A stretch of 64,000 nucleotides of DNA from Blastocystis hominis (taxonomy: Eukaryota; Sar; Bigyra; Opalinata; Blastocystidae). Made by a program: the position numbers and the translations under genes. Shown in pieces: positions 45,782 through 57,339 of this stretch. How positions within the stretch are numbered: the first letter of the stretch is position 1; each line of letters starts with the position of its first letter. The stretch spans positions 633,001 to 697,000 of the forward strand of contig NW_013171838.1 of assembly GCF_000151665.1 (NCBI RefSeq). Reading direction: 5' to 3'. The notes under the pieces are model-generated. The model was not told the origin of the DNA, made no database searches, and was given only the letters and a program-made list of their open reading frames with translations.

Positions 45782-48616
45782 AAAGATATTCAATCCAACA
45801 TACTCGTCGCTAGTACTCTTTAGGGAAGGATGCGGAAATGATCGGCTTCGCTTTCGTGAACTTTCTTGCTTGTAATAGTCAGGTCTCTGTGAGGGTTCCA
45901 CACGCCAGACTTTCGAGCAGTAGTTTAGGATTCTATGTAAGAAGAATAAAATAGATAAACGAAGCATCAGATGAAAAAACGCCCATTCTTGATGTAGACA
46001 AAATTGACTTCTTAATCCATTCCTTTCTGTCTTTCCAGGTCTTGTCAACCTTTTCCTGCACCTTCACGTACTCGTCGAAGTCAAAAGTCACACCATACCA
46101 GTCATTCCCAAAACAGATAGATTCCAGAATTTCTCGCATCAAAGTCGAAGAACCAAAGCTGTTCATCATCAACTGCCCCAATACCATGGCCAGTTCATTC
46201 GACACAGGTCGTGACCGTTGTTCGTTCTACATCAAACGTCATCTCCTTTCCTACACCCATCGATTTGAGTTGCGTTCGCATCTGCTCGATTTCCTCTTCT
46301 CGATGGCCAAAAACAAACACATTTTCCTCCCCGATTGCATTGATTATTTCGATCGTGGCTCCATCGTACGTTCCGACGAGCAAGCCTCCATTCAGCGCGC
46401 TCTTCATATTGCTGTCTCTCATCCTCTCCCATCAGCACTACCTCGTGCCGCTGGCCTCCGTGCCCGCCGTGCTGATATGCTGCGTTATGTCGGCTGCAGG
46501 GATGATTAGCTCTGCGATGCTAACTCCGTAGTTCGGGATGAAAACCACTCGCAAATAGTCGGAGACTTCGGGGTCCTTATTCACGATTTCACTCACATTA
46601 TTGATTAGTTTGATGACGTTCTTGGCACGGTGGTAGGAAGGAGCGGCCTGCTTGTAATCCAAAAACAAAGGGAGAAACCTTGCCTCCAAAAAACACAACA
46701 CGCGGAACCACTGCTTTTCGCTCGGATTCCGAGAGACCCTTGATCCACTGATAGCGATAGATCACATACAAAATGTCTAAGAGCTGCCGTTTGTACTCGT
46801 GGATCCGTTTCACCATCACATCAAACAGAAAATGTTCTGGAATCGAAACTCCCTGCGTCCGTTCGATAAACTCCGCTAAGCGATGCTTGCTCTTCGAATG
46901 CGCTTCCTGCCATCGACTCTGAATGGATTCGTCTTCAGCATAGTCTTCCAGCACCGAGAGAGCCGAGAGATTCGTTGTCCACGTCGTGGATCCGACCAGT
47001 TCGGTGATAATCTTGGCGATTTCTGGAATAAGGAACGGGTGTAAAAAGTACCTGGATTGCACTGAAGCAGCCATCGACGAGGCGTGATTCCGTTTGTGAT
47101 GTTGATGATCTGATCGGGCTGGATTCGATCAAAATACCGAAAGATCGAATCGCGAAGAATGGAAGTGTGGAGTTCGGACACGCCGTTCACTTTGTGGGAT
47201 CCCACAATACACAAATTGGCCATGCGAACTCGCTTATCGACATCGTTTGAAAAGATGGACGTGTTCGCCATGATTTCGAGCAAGTCCGCATCGTTTTGGA
47301 ATCGATTTTGAATGGACTGCATGAAGTTCCAATTAATATCGCAAATGATCTGCGTAATCCTATTCCTTATCGATTCTGCGTGCCATTACGTAGGCAGCAA
47401 TCGCTCCATGATTTCATAACTCCACGTCTCGAGAGCTTCGCTCATCACCGTGTGATTGGTGTACGCAAAGCATTCCGTGGTGAGTTTCCAGGCCTCGTCA
47501 TACGCCAGTTCGTATTCTGTGGTTAGCAATCGCACTAATTCCGGAATCGCCAGCGCGGGATGCGTGTCGTTGAGCTGAATCGCCATTTTCTGAGGCAGTT
47601 CCTTCCACGGCAGTTCCAATCGAAGGAATCGAATCAGAATATCCTGGATGGTCGCGGAAACAAAGAAATATTCTTGGCGCAAGCGGAGCTCCTTCCCCTT
47701 CAGCTGGCTGTCGTCAGGATAAAGCACGCTCGTGATGGTTTCGGCTCGTCGCGAGCTTTCCAATGCGGTCGTGTAATCGCCCTGGTTGAATACCTCCAGA
47801 TTGATTTCCTAGAGTGCACATGCGAGATGAGCTATACATCGGTGGGAATCGCTCTCCATAATCGAAGCACGTTGCAGTTGTGAGTGTTGTAGCCTGGAAC
47901 CGGAGTGTCGTAGGCAACTGCCAAGATCGTTTCTCCTTCCTGCTGGATATACTTCCTGATCCCATTCGTTTCCACTCTCACGCAGCGGCCTCCAAAGTGA
48001 ATCACGTATCGAATGTCGGTCCGCTCTATCTCCCACGGATTTCCATAGGATAGCCAATAATCCGGATATTCAACTTGCCACCCATCAGCTATTCTCTGCT
48101 CGAACATACCATAGTTATATCGAATACCATATCCGAAGGCTATGATGATTAAAAAGTGAAGAAGTTGTACCATAAACATTCATCGTTGCTAGACTATCCA
48201 TATAGCACGCAGCTAACCGCCCCAATCCTCCATTTCCAAGAGCAGCGTCTCGATCATCGTCATACAAGTCTTCGAGCTGGTATCCCATTTCCTGTAATGC
48301 TTCCTTGTATTCCCCTTCAAGACCGATATTTATCAGCACGTGATGCAGCCATCTTCCAAGAAGGTACTCGATGGATAGATAGTTTACGCATTTCGTTTTC
48401 GTCTCAAGCATGAACGTTTGGGTGTCATTCATATCCTCTATTAATCGGTCACGAAGACTATACGAGGTAGCCAACATCGCTTTGTGCATATTCATGTTAC
48501 ACCGATTGCAGGAGAGGGTGTACTCCACATGATTCACGATAATTCGCTGAATGGAGTGCTTGTCTAATCATGAAGTGGAACTCGAAGCAAGTACCTGTAT
48601 CGAGGTAGGTAGACAT
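45782..48616 (-). CDS. Glycogen/starch phosphorylase; stop codon apparently made by polyadenylation
   Basis: Releases glucose-1-phosphate from storage glucan with pyridoxal phosphate. Ten exons: 48595-48616, 48171-48563, 47838-48139, 47390-47808, 47052-47359, 46679-47022, 46442-46650, 46204-46411, 45961-46172, about 45782-45932; introns 28-31 bp; 855 aa, normal length. Landmarks: [137 protein letters not shown] (Lys of SNMK binds the cofactor), YDGATIEI. The N-terminal regulatory part is short. No stop codon is encoded after the last exon; the frame stays open into the convergent gene. Confidence 0.93.
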
Positions 48617-48836
48617 AAGCTTCCATAATTTCTGGTTCTTTTCCTCTTCTTCGGTTTGGGGTGAGTGTTAATGAAGGTACTACGTTGGGTTTTTTGTTTT
48701 AGGATATGAACTCCGTCGGGTTTTCAATGATCGATCGCGACTCCATGAAGAAAACAATGAATTTAGAACGAAGTTGTCAAAATGATAGATAGAAAGTAGC
48801 TAACAAACAATTCCAGTTAACTATTGCAAACAAACT

Positions 48837-48868
48837 CATTCCTTCATTCCTTCATTCCTTCATTCCTT
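48837..48868. repeat. Four tandem CATTCCTT units
   Basis: A perfect 8-bp unit repeated four times, abutting the nicalin stop codon and so lying in that gene's 3' untranslated region. On the minus strand it reads AAGGAATG. Confidence 0.85.
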
Positions 48869-50711
48869 TACTCCTCCTTCGCCCTTCCCTTCAGTCCCAG
48901 TCTCTCCATCACCTTCCTCACCATTCTCTTCACATCCTCCGCTCCCTACCCATCACCTCCTTCCTTCTCTTCCCACTCCGTGCATCGCCATCACCACTCC
49001 ATACATTCCCGTCAGATACAAGCACACCGCGCCGAACGTGTACACGTCAAACAGCGGAGACTTCGCCACGAACACCGACACCTCGCCCTCGTTATCCGCG
49101 AACACCTTCACCTCCTCCTTCAGATCCGTTTCCACGTTTGTAACGCTCGTCCGCGTCGCCCACGCCTTCATCTCCTCCTCCACGCTCTCCAGAAGCGAGT
49201 CCCGCGGGGAGAACAGCGCATGTCGCGGCGTCGACGCCACTTTCTGCAGCCAATGATTCACGTACACCGAATCCGCCTCCAATCCCCGCGAAAAGATCTA
49301 CGTCGCACATCCCCGCGGTTCTTACCAGTCCCGCATCGGTAACGCGGAAAGTGAAGCGAGCCAGCGCCTCCGCGACGAGCTGAATGTGCAGACAGAGCCG
49401 CGTTTCGTTCAGCGGCGCCGCAAACAGCGACCCTGCAAAATACGGCGAGTTTTCTGGAGTTCCAAAAATCGAGGGAATTTCTACCCGTGTTGGTGGCGGT
49501 CAGCGTGGCGGCAGGGAGTCGGCGGAGCGCGAATCGCTCGTGAGGCAGCGTTCTGTGCTCGTCCATGATGTTCACCGTGCGGCTTTCGACGGTCAGCGGA
49601 ACGCCCAGCTGCGCGGCCACGGCCTCGAACGCGTCGTAGAGGCCCTGCAGATCGGCGCGCGCGGCGTGCTTCGCGACGCGGAGAACCAGCCGGTCGGACG
49701 CTCTGCACGAAACGTGGAAACCGTGGAACCTACAGGAGATCGTCGAGGGAAAGGACGCAGTGAACGGCGTCGAAGAGCTCGGGCGGCGAGCGAATCATCC
49801 ACTGGCGGAAGCCTTCGAAGTCCAAGTGCGCGCCGCCGCTGAGCAGGAAGAGAAGGTTGTAGCTGGAGGGAAGAGAGCGCGGGCCACGTACCTGCCCGCG
49901 GTTTTCTGGTCGTCGTAGAGGCGGCGGAACATGCGGAGAATCTCGAGAAGCGCGACAGTGCTGGCGGCGCCGTCGGTCTGCGCGGAGGCGAGGGAGGGAA
50001 CGAGGGAGAAGGAATCGTAGCTGGCGGTGAGGAGAATGGTGGGAAGGGAGGAGGGCGAAACGCCTTCTTTGTGGCCTTCGAGGACGCTTTCGATGGTGCG
50101 GATCTCGGGGAGGGGATGGGGAGACTTGGTGCGAGGGAACTTCACGTTGATCGTGTAGATGTTCGATGGCTGGGGTTTAAATGAAGGGAAGAAGGACATA
50201 CACTCAGAACTCCCGATTTCGACTGAAGCGTGTTGTAAACATTGAGAACGTCGTCTGACTGCTCAATGAAATACACAGGGCAGGCAAAGGAACGATCCAG
50301 CATGTACTTCTCGACAGACTGGCAACGAGAGATTACTGATTCATCATTCTACCACATCAGCATAGTATAGTACCGGCAATTACCGTTGATGGAATAATAA
50401 TGACTAAACCACCCACTTCCTTCTTGTCCACAAGGTTTTCCAATATTTCCTTATCCAATTCATTCATCATGACAAGGGCAGTATAATGATCAGCTTGCAT
50501 ACGAGCATCACTGTCAATTTGCAGAATGGACTCTAGAGAAGCCAGCCGAAGTTCTCCATTATTCTCTTGTGATCCATAAAGATTGCCCTTGCGTTGGAAC
50601 TGCACCATTCTATGAATGGGGAAGGTGAGTTGAGATGAAGCAGCGAGTGCAGCAATCAGTAAAAGGACTCCGAATTTCTTAATTTCATATGCCGTTTATA
50701 CAGAATACCAT
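48868..50711 (-). CDS. NCLN: Nicalin (BOS complex subunit of the ER translocon)
   Basis: Nicastrin-like ER membrane protein that works with TMEM147 and NOMO beside Sec61. Nine exons: 50709-50711, 50384-50677, 50202-50318, 49892-50169, 49734-49862, 49485-49702, 49326-49432, 48977-49297, 48868-48945; 514 aa. The first coding exon is only the ATG; the 31-bp intron then leads straight into the signal peptide KFGVLLLIAALAASSQ. Conserved parts: LTASYDSFSLVPSLASAQTD, VALLEILRMFRRLYDD, YNLLFLLSGGAHLDFEGFRQ, HERFALRRLPAATLTA. C-terminal membrane helix VYTFGAVCLYLTGMYGVVMA followed by a basic tail. Introns of 52 and 65 bp are longer than usual; the zinc-peptidase residues are not all visible, as in other nicalins. 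Confidence 0.85.
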
Positions 50712-50802
50712 ATTTTAAGGGGAGCAATTGTGAAATCTAAAATGGTACAAAACATAGAACTCTATATTTTTCAGATGTACATCAATCCATAGTGTGTGTG
50801 TG

Positions 50803-50810
50803 AACAAACA
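50803..50810 (-). terminator. TGTTTGTT motif after the Hsp70-like locus
   Basis: Exact minus-strand octamer 32 bp past the TGA at 50843-50845, so this locus still carries a canonical 3' end. Confidence 0.55.
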
Positions 50811-50842
50811 GTAAAGTGTGGTAATTGTAGAGGACTTGCCTT

Positions 50843-52653
50843 TTACAGGTCACTGTCTTCCGATAGTAGAATATCCTCAGAGTCGGATTGCTCGATCGGC
50901 AATGGCATTTCATTCCGAGGCACAGCTGGGAACTCGAATGGAACTCTTCCCAAATTGATTAAAGGTGATGGCAAAAAGACAGGTTCCACAACTGGCTCTT
51001 CGATGGTTCCTCCACTTATAGTACTGTCCGAATCCTCATCATTATTATACTCAACTTCACGTGTTTCAGTCTTCAATTTCACGACTTTCTCTTTGTGTTA
51101 AAGCACTCGATTATCGCACGTCTGTACGATTTTCACATTGATGAATCCATTGTGATCAATAGTGAATTGAATGATAATAGGGAAAGCAGAAGGGGTCGTA
51201 ATCATATATCCTTATTCAGTAAGAAACCTAGCATCTCGCATGGTTCCTTCTTAACTCACATATAATTTTAAACGGCCATAATTACAAAAGGTTCCATCAG
51301 CCATTCTCTCTCCATGGCATTGTATACTTAACACTCTGTCCATTGGATACTTCGTATTTCGAGGAATCATCACCTGGAACTTTTCGCGATGCGTGTAATC
51401 ATCATAAATTGGGAAGCCATAATACTCAGGAATGACCTGCTTCCAGAAACGACTCCAGTTCTCGCTTCTTCAATACTAGAAGCTCGCAAAGTACCATAAA
51501 CGACACATTCATCAGGAAGATTCGATACCATCACATTATTGCCATACATTTGTCTTAAAGCATCTTGAACCGGACGCAAACGGCAACTTCCTCCCACACG
51601 AATCATTTTATCGATCGAGTCTTCACGGATGCTTCCAATCTAAAGTGTTCGACTTGTTAAGTTCACAATTCGATCAACATAAGGTTTCACCAGGTCACGA
51701 AACTCTTGGTAATTAATTGTGATATAATCATCATCGCTGGAAAAGTCACTAGCAGCGGTAATATTGGAATTAATAACGCCCAAATTATAAATTGTTACAC
51801 GATCCTCTCTAGCAAACAGTTTCATCGCCTCCTCGGCTTTATCTTTCAATTGCTTGAGGCAAACTTGAAGAACATTACTCATACAAGGCGCAGTAATTAG
51901 TGGCTTGTAAAAGACTTCTTCATATTTTCTAAAAATATACTCACAGAATGTGTTGGTAATATCATCTCCTCCTAAGTGATTGTCTCCATGAGTTGACTTC
52001 ACAGAGTAATTCTTGTTATTGATATCCATAACACATATATCCGTGGTACCACCTCCAATATCTACGACCATGATTCTGCAATTTTTCTCTCCAGCCACTA
52101 CACCATAATCCAATGCAGCTGCTACAGGTTCACATACAATCTTTATATTATCTTCATTACAAATTCCTGCAGCTGTTGCTGCCTTCAAAACCTCATTCTT
52201 TTGAATATTATCGAAGAAAGCAGGAACTGTTATGATTAACTCATCAAACTGTATTTCTCTTTGTCTATATGCCAGATTCTTGACGTACTCAATCATATGC
52301 TAAGTATATAGAGTAGGGGTGAGTGAATTATCAGGGAAACACTCCATTCTAAAAGCAGGGAATTCATCATCTCCTTCAATCACTCTGCACACACAGTTTT
52401 TCATGTAATCATGCATGACCCTGGAATTCATACGATATCCATTAATTCTCTTAAAACAACGAACATCGTTCTTGGCACTCCAGTAATTTCTGTGTGCATA
52501 CCTTCCAATGCACTAAACAGAGCCATTATTGTTATAACGAATGACTGATGGAATTAACGGATCTTCCAGATCTTTTACCATTTCCATGTCCCCACTGCTT
52601 GTCATACAAGCACATGTATAGGAAGAGCCGACATCAATAGCCAAATTGGCCAT
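50843..52653 (-). pseudogene. Hsp70-family gene interrupted by three in-frame TAG codons
   Basis: Reading from an ATG at 52653, about 470 codons align with an Hsp70 nucleotide-binding domain: ANLAIDVGSSYTCAC, ELIITVPAFFDNIQ, VCEPVAAALDYG, MVVDIGGGTTDICVMD, THGDNHLGGDDITN, MIRVGGSCRLRPVQDAL. Three in-frame TAG codons interrupt it (at 52516-52514, 52302-52300 and 51642-51640). The third, and perhaps the first, can be removed as 27- and 33-bp introns; the second cannot. Substrate-domain fragments follow in other frames (FQVMIPRNTKYP, IDHNGFINVKIVQ) with at least one more frame break, ending in an acidic tail (YNNDEDSDSTISGGTIEEP). Best read as a decaying, diverged Hsp70/Hsp110 relative; a functional gene with unusual splicing is possible. 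Confidence 0.55.
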
Positions 52654-52963
52654 ATCATCATATAAACTGAAGGATCTCTCTGTTCTTTTTACGAACAATC
52701 AAATATCGCATTTGATAATACAATCTTTTGGAGCTTACATAAATAATCATGTCGTACCTTTATAATTTGCATCGTCTTTTGAAAATTTCGACACAAGCAG
52801 CGACATCTGCTGGTAAAGTGTTTTTGATGCATCATTGTTGAAAATTTAATGAATTACTGTTCTTTTGTACACATCGATACGTTGAATTTACCAAACTCGG
52901 TGTATGTGAGTAAATCATCTTCCTTGACGATTTTACTTTTTTCAAATTAATATGAAGGACATG
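52654..52963. other. AT-rich spacer, nothing recognised
   Basis: Between the Hsp70-like locus and the small gene at 52964-53436. No supported gene on either strand. A short plus-strand frame starting ATG at 52750 (MSYLYNLHRLLKISTQ) has no continuation I could justify. Confidence 0.4.
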
Positions 52964-53436
52964 CTAATAATAAATCGTGTGTTTGACTCTTTCACTATTC
53001 ACTCTCTCTTGATGGTTGGTAAGAGCAAGCTACAATTCACAAGGAAACGAAAGATCTTTGAAGAAGTTCCAGTCATCGTTATATTCCTTACAAGAAATCC
53101 ACATGACTCCATTACTTAACCTTGGAGCAAATCTTTGTAACATTTTGCTACACTACTAGATATATGCCAGAAAAATGAATCAACTCACAATTCGACATTC
53201 ATCGTGTCTGAGGTGATGACACCGTTCTAAGGTATTACGCGCATATCTAGCTAATTCCAGAGCTTTCTAATTTATCTCTAAACTAGTTTCGTGACTTTAC
53301 CCATAAATACGGTTCTACACGAATAAAGGGGAAACTAATATTTTGGTAATTAGCCGCTTTTAGCGTTTCTCCGAATTAATTCTTACCCAATTTGAAAAAT
53401 ATACAATGCTCTATGTGCATATAAACTGACCGCCAT
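52964..53436 (-). CDS. Hypothetical small protein (about 103 aa), four introns
   Basis: Five exons: 53387-53436, 53301-53334, 53189-53266, 53034-53152, 52964-52994; introns 52, 34, 36 and 39 bp; sum 312 nt. The product starts MAVSLYAHRALYIFQIG, continues with a helical segment KALELARYARNTLERCHHL, then RHDECRICSKMLQRF and YNDDWNFFKDLSF. Cys and His residues cluster in the middle (CHHLRHDECRIC), so metal binding is conceivable; no family is recognised. Every junction is GT-AG and keeps the frame. The last intron has an alternative acceptor that would give a shorter end. Lies in an AT-rich region where open frames alone would miss it. Confidence 0.5.
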
Positions 53437-53761
53437 GTTTGTGAATTAAACTGTGTTTTGATTATTATTGTGTACAGGAAATTACGAAATTGAAATAGCT
53501 TATTTAATCATAAGAAATCAATGACAATAACAATACATATCAAAGAGAGTTGGTTGGTGATTATCTGTACATTGTGTAAATCAATAATTCTTGTATTCTA
53601 TGTTCAATAATCTATATTCAATTTAAAATAACTGAGTGTTTTGTCGTTTTTGGGGTGGGGAGTTTCAAAATTACCGCATGCCAGTACTTTTCTTAAGGCA
53701 TTTATTTTTGTATTTGGTGTTTTTTGGTGTGTAGTTGTCTTCAGCATCATTGACTTCTGTA
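53437..53761. other. Divergent intergenic spacer
   Basis: AT-rich 325-bp spacer between two divergent small genes (minus-strand start at 53436, plus-strand start at 53762). It presumably contains both promoters; no specific element is recognised. Confidence 0.45.
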
Positions 53762-54366
53762 ATGAGCACTCCTTTAGCAAACCATTCTGAAATGTCATAT
53801 GGAAAAAGACTGTTTGATTATCCATCTGGGGTATTTTATTTATTTGCCTGTTTACTAGTAGTCACCCAAAATACTGGACCGAAGTCGAGAAGCGTTGCTA
53901 TTGCGTCTAGAGCAATTGAATTTGGTATGCGGCTACGTTCTCGTGTTAGCAAATAGAGTAAAAGCGAATCTGCTACGCCTCAGGACGAAACACGGGAAGA
54001 ATCCCCCAGTCCTCACTCAAATTCGGAAATACGGAGCAAAGAAATTGATATTAAAAAACCGTACGCATTCCTGAAAGGAGTGATTGATAGAGTGCGTTCT
54101 CCCGTCTATCGTGTAGGCCGCGGTATGTCTGGAAATGATTCTTCTGGACAGAACTATCCTCGAGGACTCACGGATGACAGTACGATGCTTTTTTGTGTGC
54201 TTATTTAGTGATGTTTTATGCGTCTCACAACATTTCTGATAGCGGTGAGGATAGCGAACAAGACGCTTCAGAAGAGGAGGTAATCGCTTTTCCATGTCGT
54301 TAATCCTAGTTTATTCCTCCACACAAGCAGCATGTGGATTCCTTTTCAGTCGAATCGTACCTCTGA
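53762..54366 (+). CDS. Hypothetical Ser/Glu-rich protein (160 aa)
   Basis: Five exons: 53762-53830, 53862-53924, 53957-54179, 54209-54279, 54310-54366; introns 31, 32, 29 and 30 bp, all GT-AG; sum 483 nt. Begins MSTPLANHSEMSYGKRLFDY; helical SREALLLRLEQLNL; a disordered Ser/Pro/Glu stretch (DETREESPSPHSNSE); KKPYAFLKGVIDRVRSPVYR; an acidic segment (DSGEDSEQDASEEE); ends SFSVESYL. No domain recognised; composition suggests a largely disordered regulatory protein. The regular intron lengths and closed frame are the main evidence. Convergent with the rhomboid gene, stops 53 bp apart. Confidence 0.6.
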
Positions 54367-54419
54367 TTCCGCTTTCTTGGGTTAAATCTGTATCTTATGT
54401 ATGTCGCTTCTGTTTTTTC

Positions 54420-55534
54420 TCAAACACTCCACAACAAAGGCTTGCCGAGGTCTTCAAATCGAATCAGTTTCTTACCTACCATGACACGATGTTCTCCATC
54501 AGACGTTGGGGTGCCGTTCGGTGTCCCGTTCAGCAAGGATCCGTTCTCTGTGTTCCTTGGCGTCTTGCTTTTAGCCAGCGGCGACGCAGCGAACAGAAAA
54601 GCGGCCGAAACGCCAGCAAGAGCACCGCACAGATGATATTGCCAACAAGAAGTAGAAACAGGAATAAAGTCCATTGCAAATAATGCGATCATGAGAACTG
54701 TAAGCACTATGGCGATTATCAAAGTCTCCACGCTAACGATTAGGCTGATTGTGCTGTGATTGTCCTACCCGTATTTTGTGCAGTGTACAGGATAGCCTAG
54801 GTCGGTAATGATCGAAAAGTAGATGTTTGCAAGCAGGCCGCACGTCCAACCTGTGATTCAAGGTTGCAGGTCAGAAATACCAGAAATTCCGTTCATACGA
54901 GAGGAGCCCAAAGCCCAGCTTAGCAGGTTGCCAACGACGATGATAAAGAGAGAAATGAGCAGAAAACGGACATTACCACGAGTAATTACACAAATCGCAC
55001 AGACAACAAAGAATAAAATAAGCGTATTTAGGTGATAGTAGTCGTCGTGAAAAAACGTGCAGGTGAAAATAGTCCAAATAGTAGAAAGCTGGATTACAAG
55101 ACTACAAAAACCACTACATTTCGTGGATATAAGCTCAACTTTTTCTCAACCTTATCTTCTGACAATTCGTTGATGAACTATCGCTGATGAGTAGAGGGAA
55201 TAGATTACAGCTAAAAAGTACAGAACAGCTACGATGATTGCAACAATCAAAATCTTGGGGATTAGAACGCTTTTAAGCATAGAAACTACAGTAAAACACA
55301 AAGCAACCAATAGTACCAACTGAATTCTTTTGTGAGGATCCACTGGCGTTTCTTGGAGTGTTATTCCCACTCTGATTGCTATAGAGCGAAGAAAGGTCAG
55401 CTTGGGGAAGATCACCCTCCACAGTATTCTATGGACTATCCCAGCAAGACAAGCAAAATACAGAAAGTTGAGACATGAATGAGGATGATAGGCTCTATGT
55501 TCAAAATGAAAAAATGTACTAATTGGAATTCCAT
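54420..55534 (-). CDS. Rhomboid-family intramembrane protease
   Basis: Cleaves within transmembrane segments using a Ser-His dyad. Six exons: 55462-55534, 55164-55435, 55118-55138, 54881-55088, 54789-54850, 54420-54764; introns 26, 25, 29, 30 and 24 bp; 326 aa. Rhomboid features in order: TFFHDDYYHLNTLILFF after the first core helix, the serine motif GISG (Ser191), and the histidine helix WQYHLCGALAG (His256). Other helices: IIAIVLTVLMIALFAM, LLISLFIIVVGNLLSWAL. Two extra hydrophobic segments precede the core. The C-terminal 60 residues are soluble and polar. Exon 3 is a 21-nt microexon. Substrate and membrane unknown. Starts 38 bp from the divergent DEAD-box-like gene. Confidence 0.75.
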
Positions 55535-55572
55535 TCTTTGGTATTTTTGCGGGTTTCTGATTGCTGCAACGT

Positions 55573-57327
55573 ATGGATGCGAAGTTGGGAGACGGCTACG
55601 TTGTAAAAAAGGATTGCTATATTTTTCACGGAACAGAAGACGCAATCTGCTCCTCTCTCCTGGAGGAAGTCTCGAAAATCAAACGACATCGAAAATACAA
55701 CATTCAGATGATAGTTCTCACTGGTTCGCGTGAGAGAGCTTTTCATCTGTTTTCTGAGATATGTAACTACGTTCGTTCTACACAAATCCTGTGCCATGTG
55801 TCGGTGGGGTCCATAAAATACGAGCGAGACCTAAAAGCACTTCATTTAGGTGTGGATATCCTTGTCGTGACTCCAGGACGTTTGCCCCGTCTGTACAAAG
55901 GAAATGAAAACTGCTTCACTTCGATTCATAGTGTGTTCATTGATCAAGCCGAGCTGGTTTTCTATCGATCTGTTCTCCATCAGGTGTGTGTGTACTGTGT
56001 TCTGTAATGTGATAGACGCGGAGCTGTCTTTCTCTCCTTTCCCTAGACACTCTAAATGTGTACTTATCTACATCCAATCCTTTATCGTCGCGCTCGGTTG
56101 AAGAGGATGTGATTAGAACCACGATCGAAGGATGGGGATTCCACATTCAATCTGATGATCCGCTGTCTCCTTCTCCTGCTCCTCCTGCTCCTGCTCTGAA
56201 TCAAGATGTGTCCTTCGCATCTTCGCTTTACTGGCTCCTTCCTGATTCAGGTTTGTTTGTTTGTTTGTAGCGGTTCCTTTGCAGATTGCCTTTCTGTAGC
56301 AAAGCGTGTTCCTTATGCGGCTCGTTGTCTTCAAACGCTTCTCTCTCAGCAGCATTTCTGCATCGCGGTGACATCCTTCTCAGCTTATAATCTTGGCTAT
56401 TTGCTGGCTTTCCTAGCCGAAAACGAGGATCTCATCGCAAGCTCGTCCGTTCAACTCATTGCTCTCTCTGAAACTATCCTTCACAAAGAATTGAAAGCGC
56501 GTCTTCAGCTTTTTTCGGATGCTGTGGAGTCTCGTACGCCAGTCATTCTCTTTATCCACGACTGTCTTCTTCCTGCCGTCGCATCGCTGCAATGTTGCGA
56601 TGGGGTGTTGAATCTGGATATTCCGCTTTCGGAAAAAGTGCTGAGAGGTAGACAAGCGTTACTGCGTCCTTCTGAAACCAGACACGACGTCATGAATCTT
56701 GATGGTTGTGAGAATGAAGATATTGATTTTTCTAAGTATGATTATCGATATTGTTTTGATATCTGTAGCGAAATAACCAAGAATTCGCCAAAACACGACA
56801 TTGATGATTCTGGCGATCATCAGAGGGACCGTTCTATTTGCTTCTACTTGGTGAGTCGGATGCAGGAAGCTGCGCTAACAAAGCTCTTCGCGCAGCGACA
56901 AAGCAGAATACAAAAATGTTGTGTGCCTCAAGATTTGGAGGGAGAAAAGAAGCGAGCTGATTGGTTCGATAAAAAGAAGAAGGACTCGCGCGGGAATGCC
57001 GAAGAGTTAGGGGAATTTGGAGAAGAGGATTTGAATGAGATGAGCGAGAAGGAAAAGCACGCGCTGTTTTATCAAAACGAAGAAAGTGAAGTAGTGGAGT
57101 CTTCCCAGGGAAACTTTGTGGAGTTGAATTTGGAAGACATCGATGCAACCGAACTAGATCATTTAGAAGAAGGAGAAGGAGAAAGAGAAGGAGAAGGAGA
57201 AGATGGAAATCATGGACAGTCTGGAACGTTTGGAATTCCGATGACGCCACTTTATCCTGTCTTTTCCGTGTTTAATCCGTTTTATGCCAATGGAATTTAC
57301 CAGTGGTATTACCCATTCTATTTTTCT
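55573..57327 (+). CDS. Degenerate DEAD-box helicase-like protein, no clear encoded stop
   Basis: Exons 55573-55983, 56016-56250 and 56285 to about 57327; introns 32 and 34 bp. The layout follows a two-domain DEAD-box helicase, but the ATPase motifs are eroded: the P-loop position reads HGTEDAICSSLLEE (no GKT), motif Ia TGSRERA, motif Ib VVTPGRL is normal, and the DEAD box is VFIDQAELVF. The second domain keeps the fold (FLAENEDLIASSSVQLIALS, CDGVLNLDIPLS). A charged C-terminal region (KKRADWFDKKKKD, EEGEGEREGEGE) ends in a Tyr/Pro/Phe-rich stretch. The frame stays open into the first exon of the next gene (encoded TAG only at 57438), so poly(A) may complete the stop near 57325. Likely non-catalytic; 584 aa or so. 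Confidence 0.58.
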
Positions 57328-57339
57328 TTTTGTTTTATC

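Noticed and set aside
48837-48868. Tandem CATTCCTT units as a possible CRISPR-like or regulatory array
   Set aside because: Only four 8-bp units without spacers, in a eukaryotic 3' untranslated region; a simple microsatellite.
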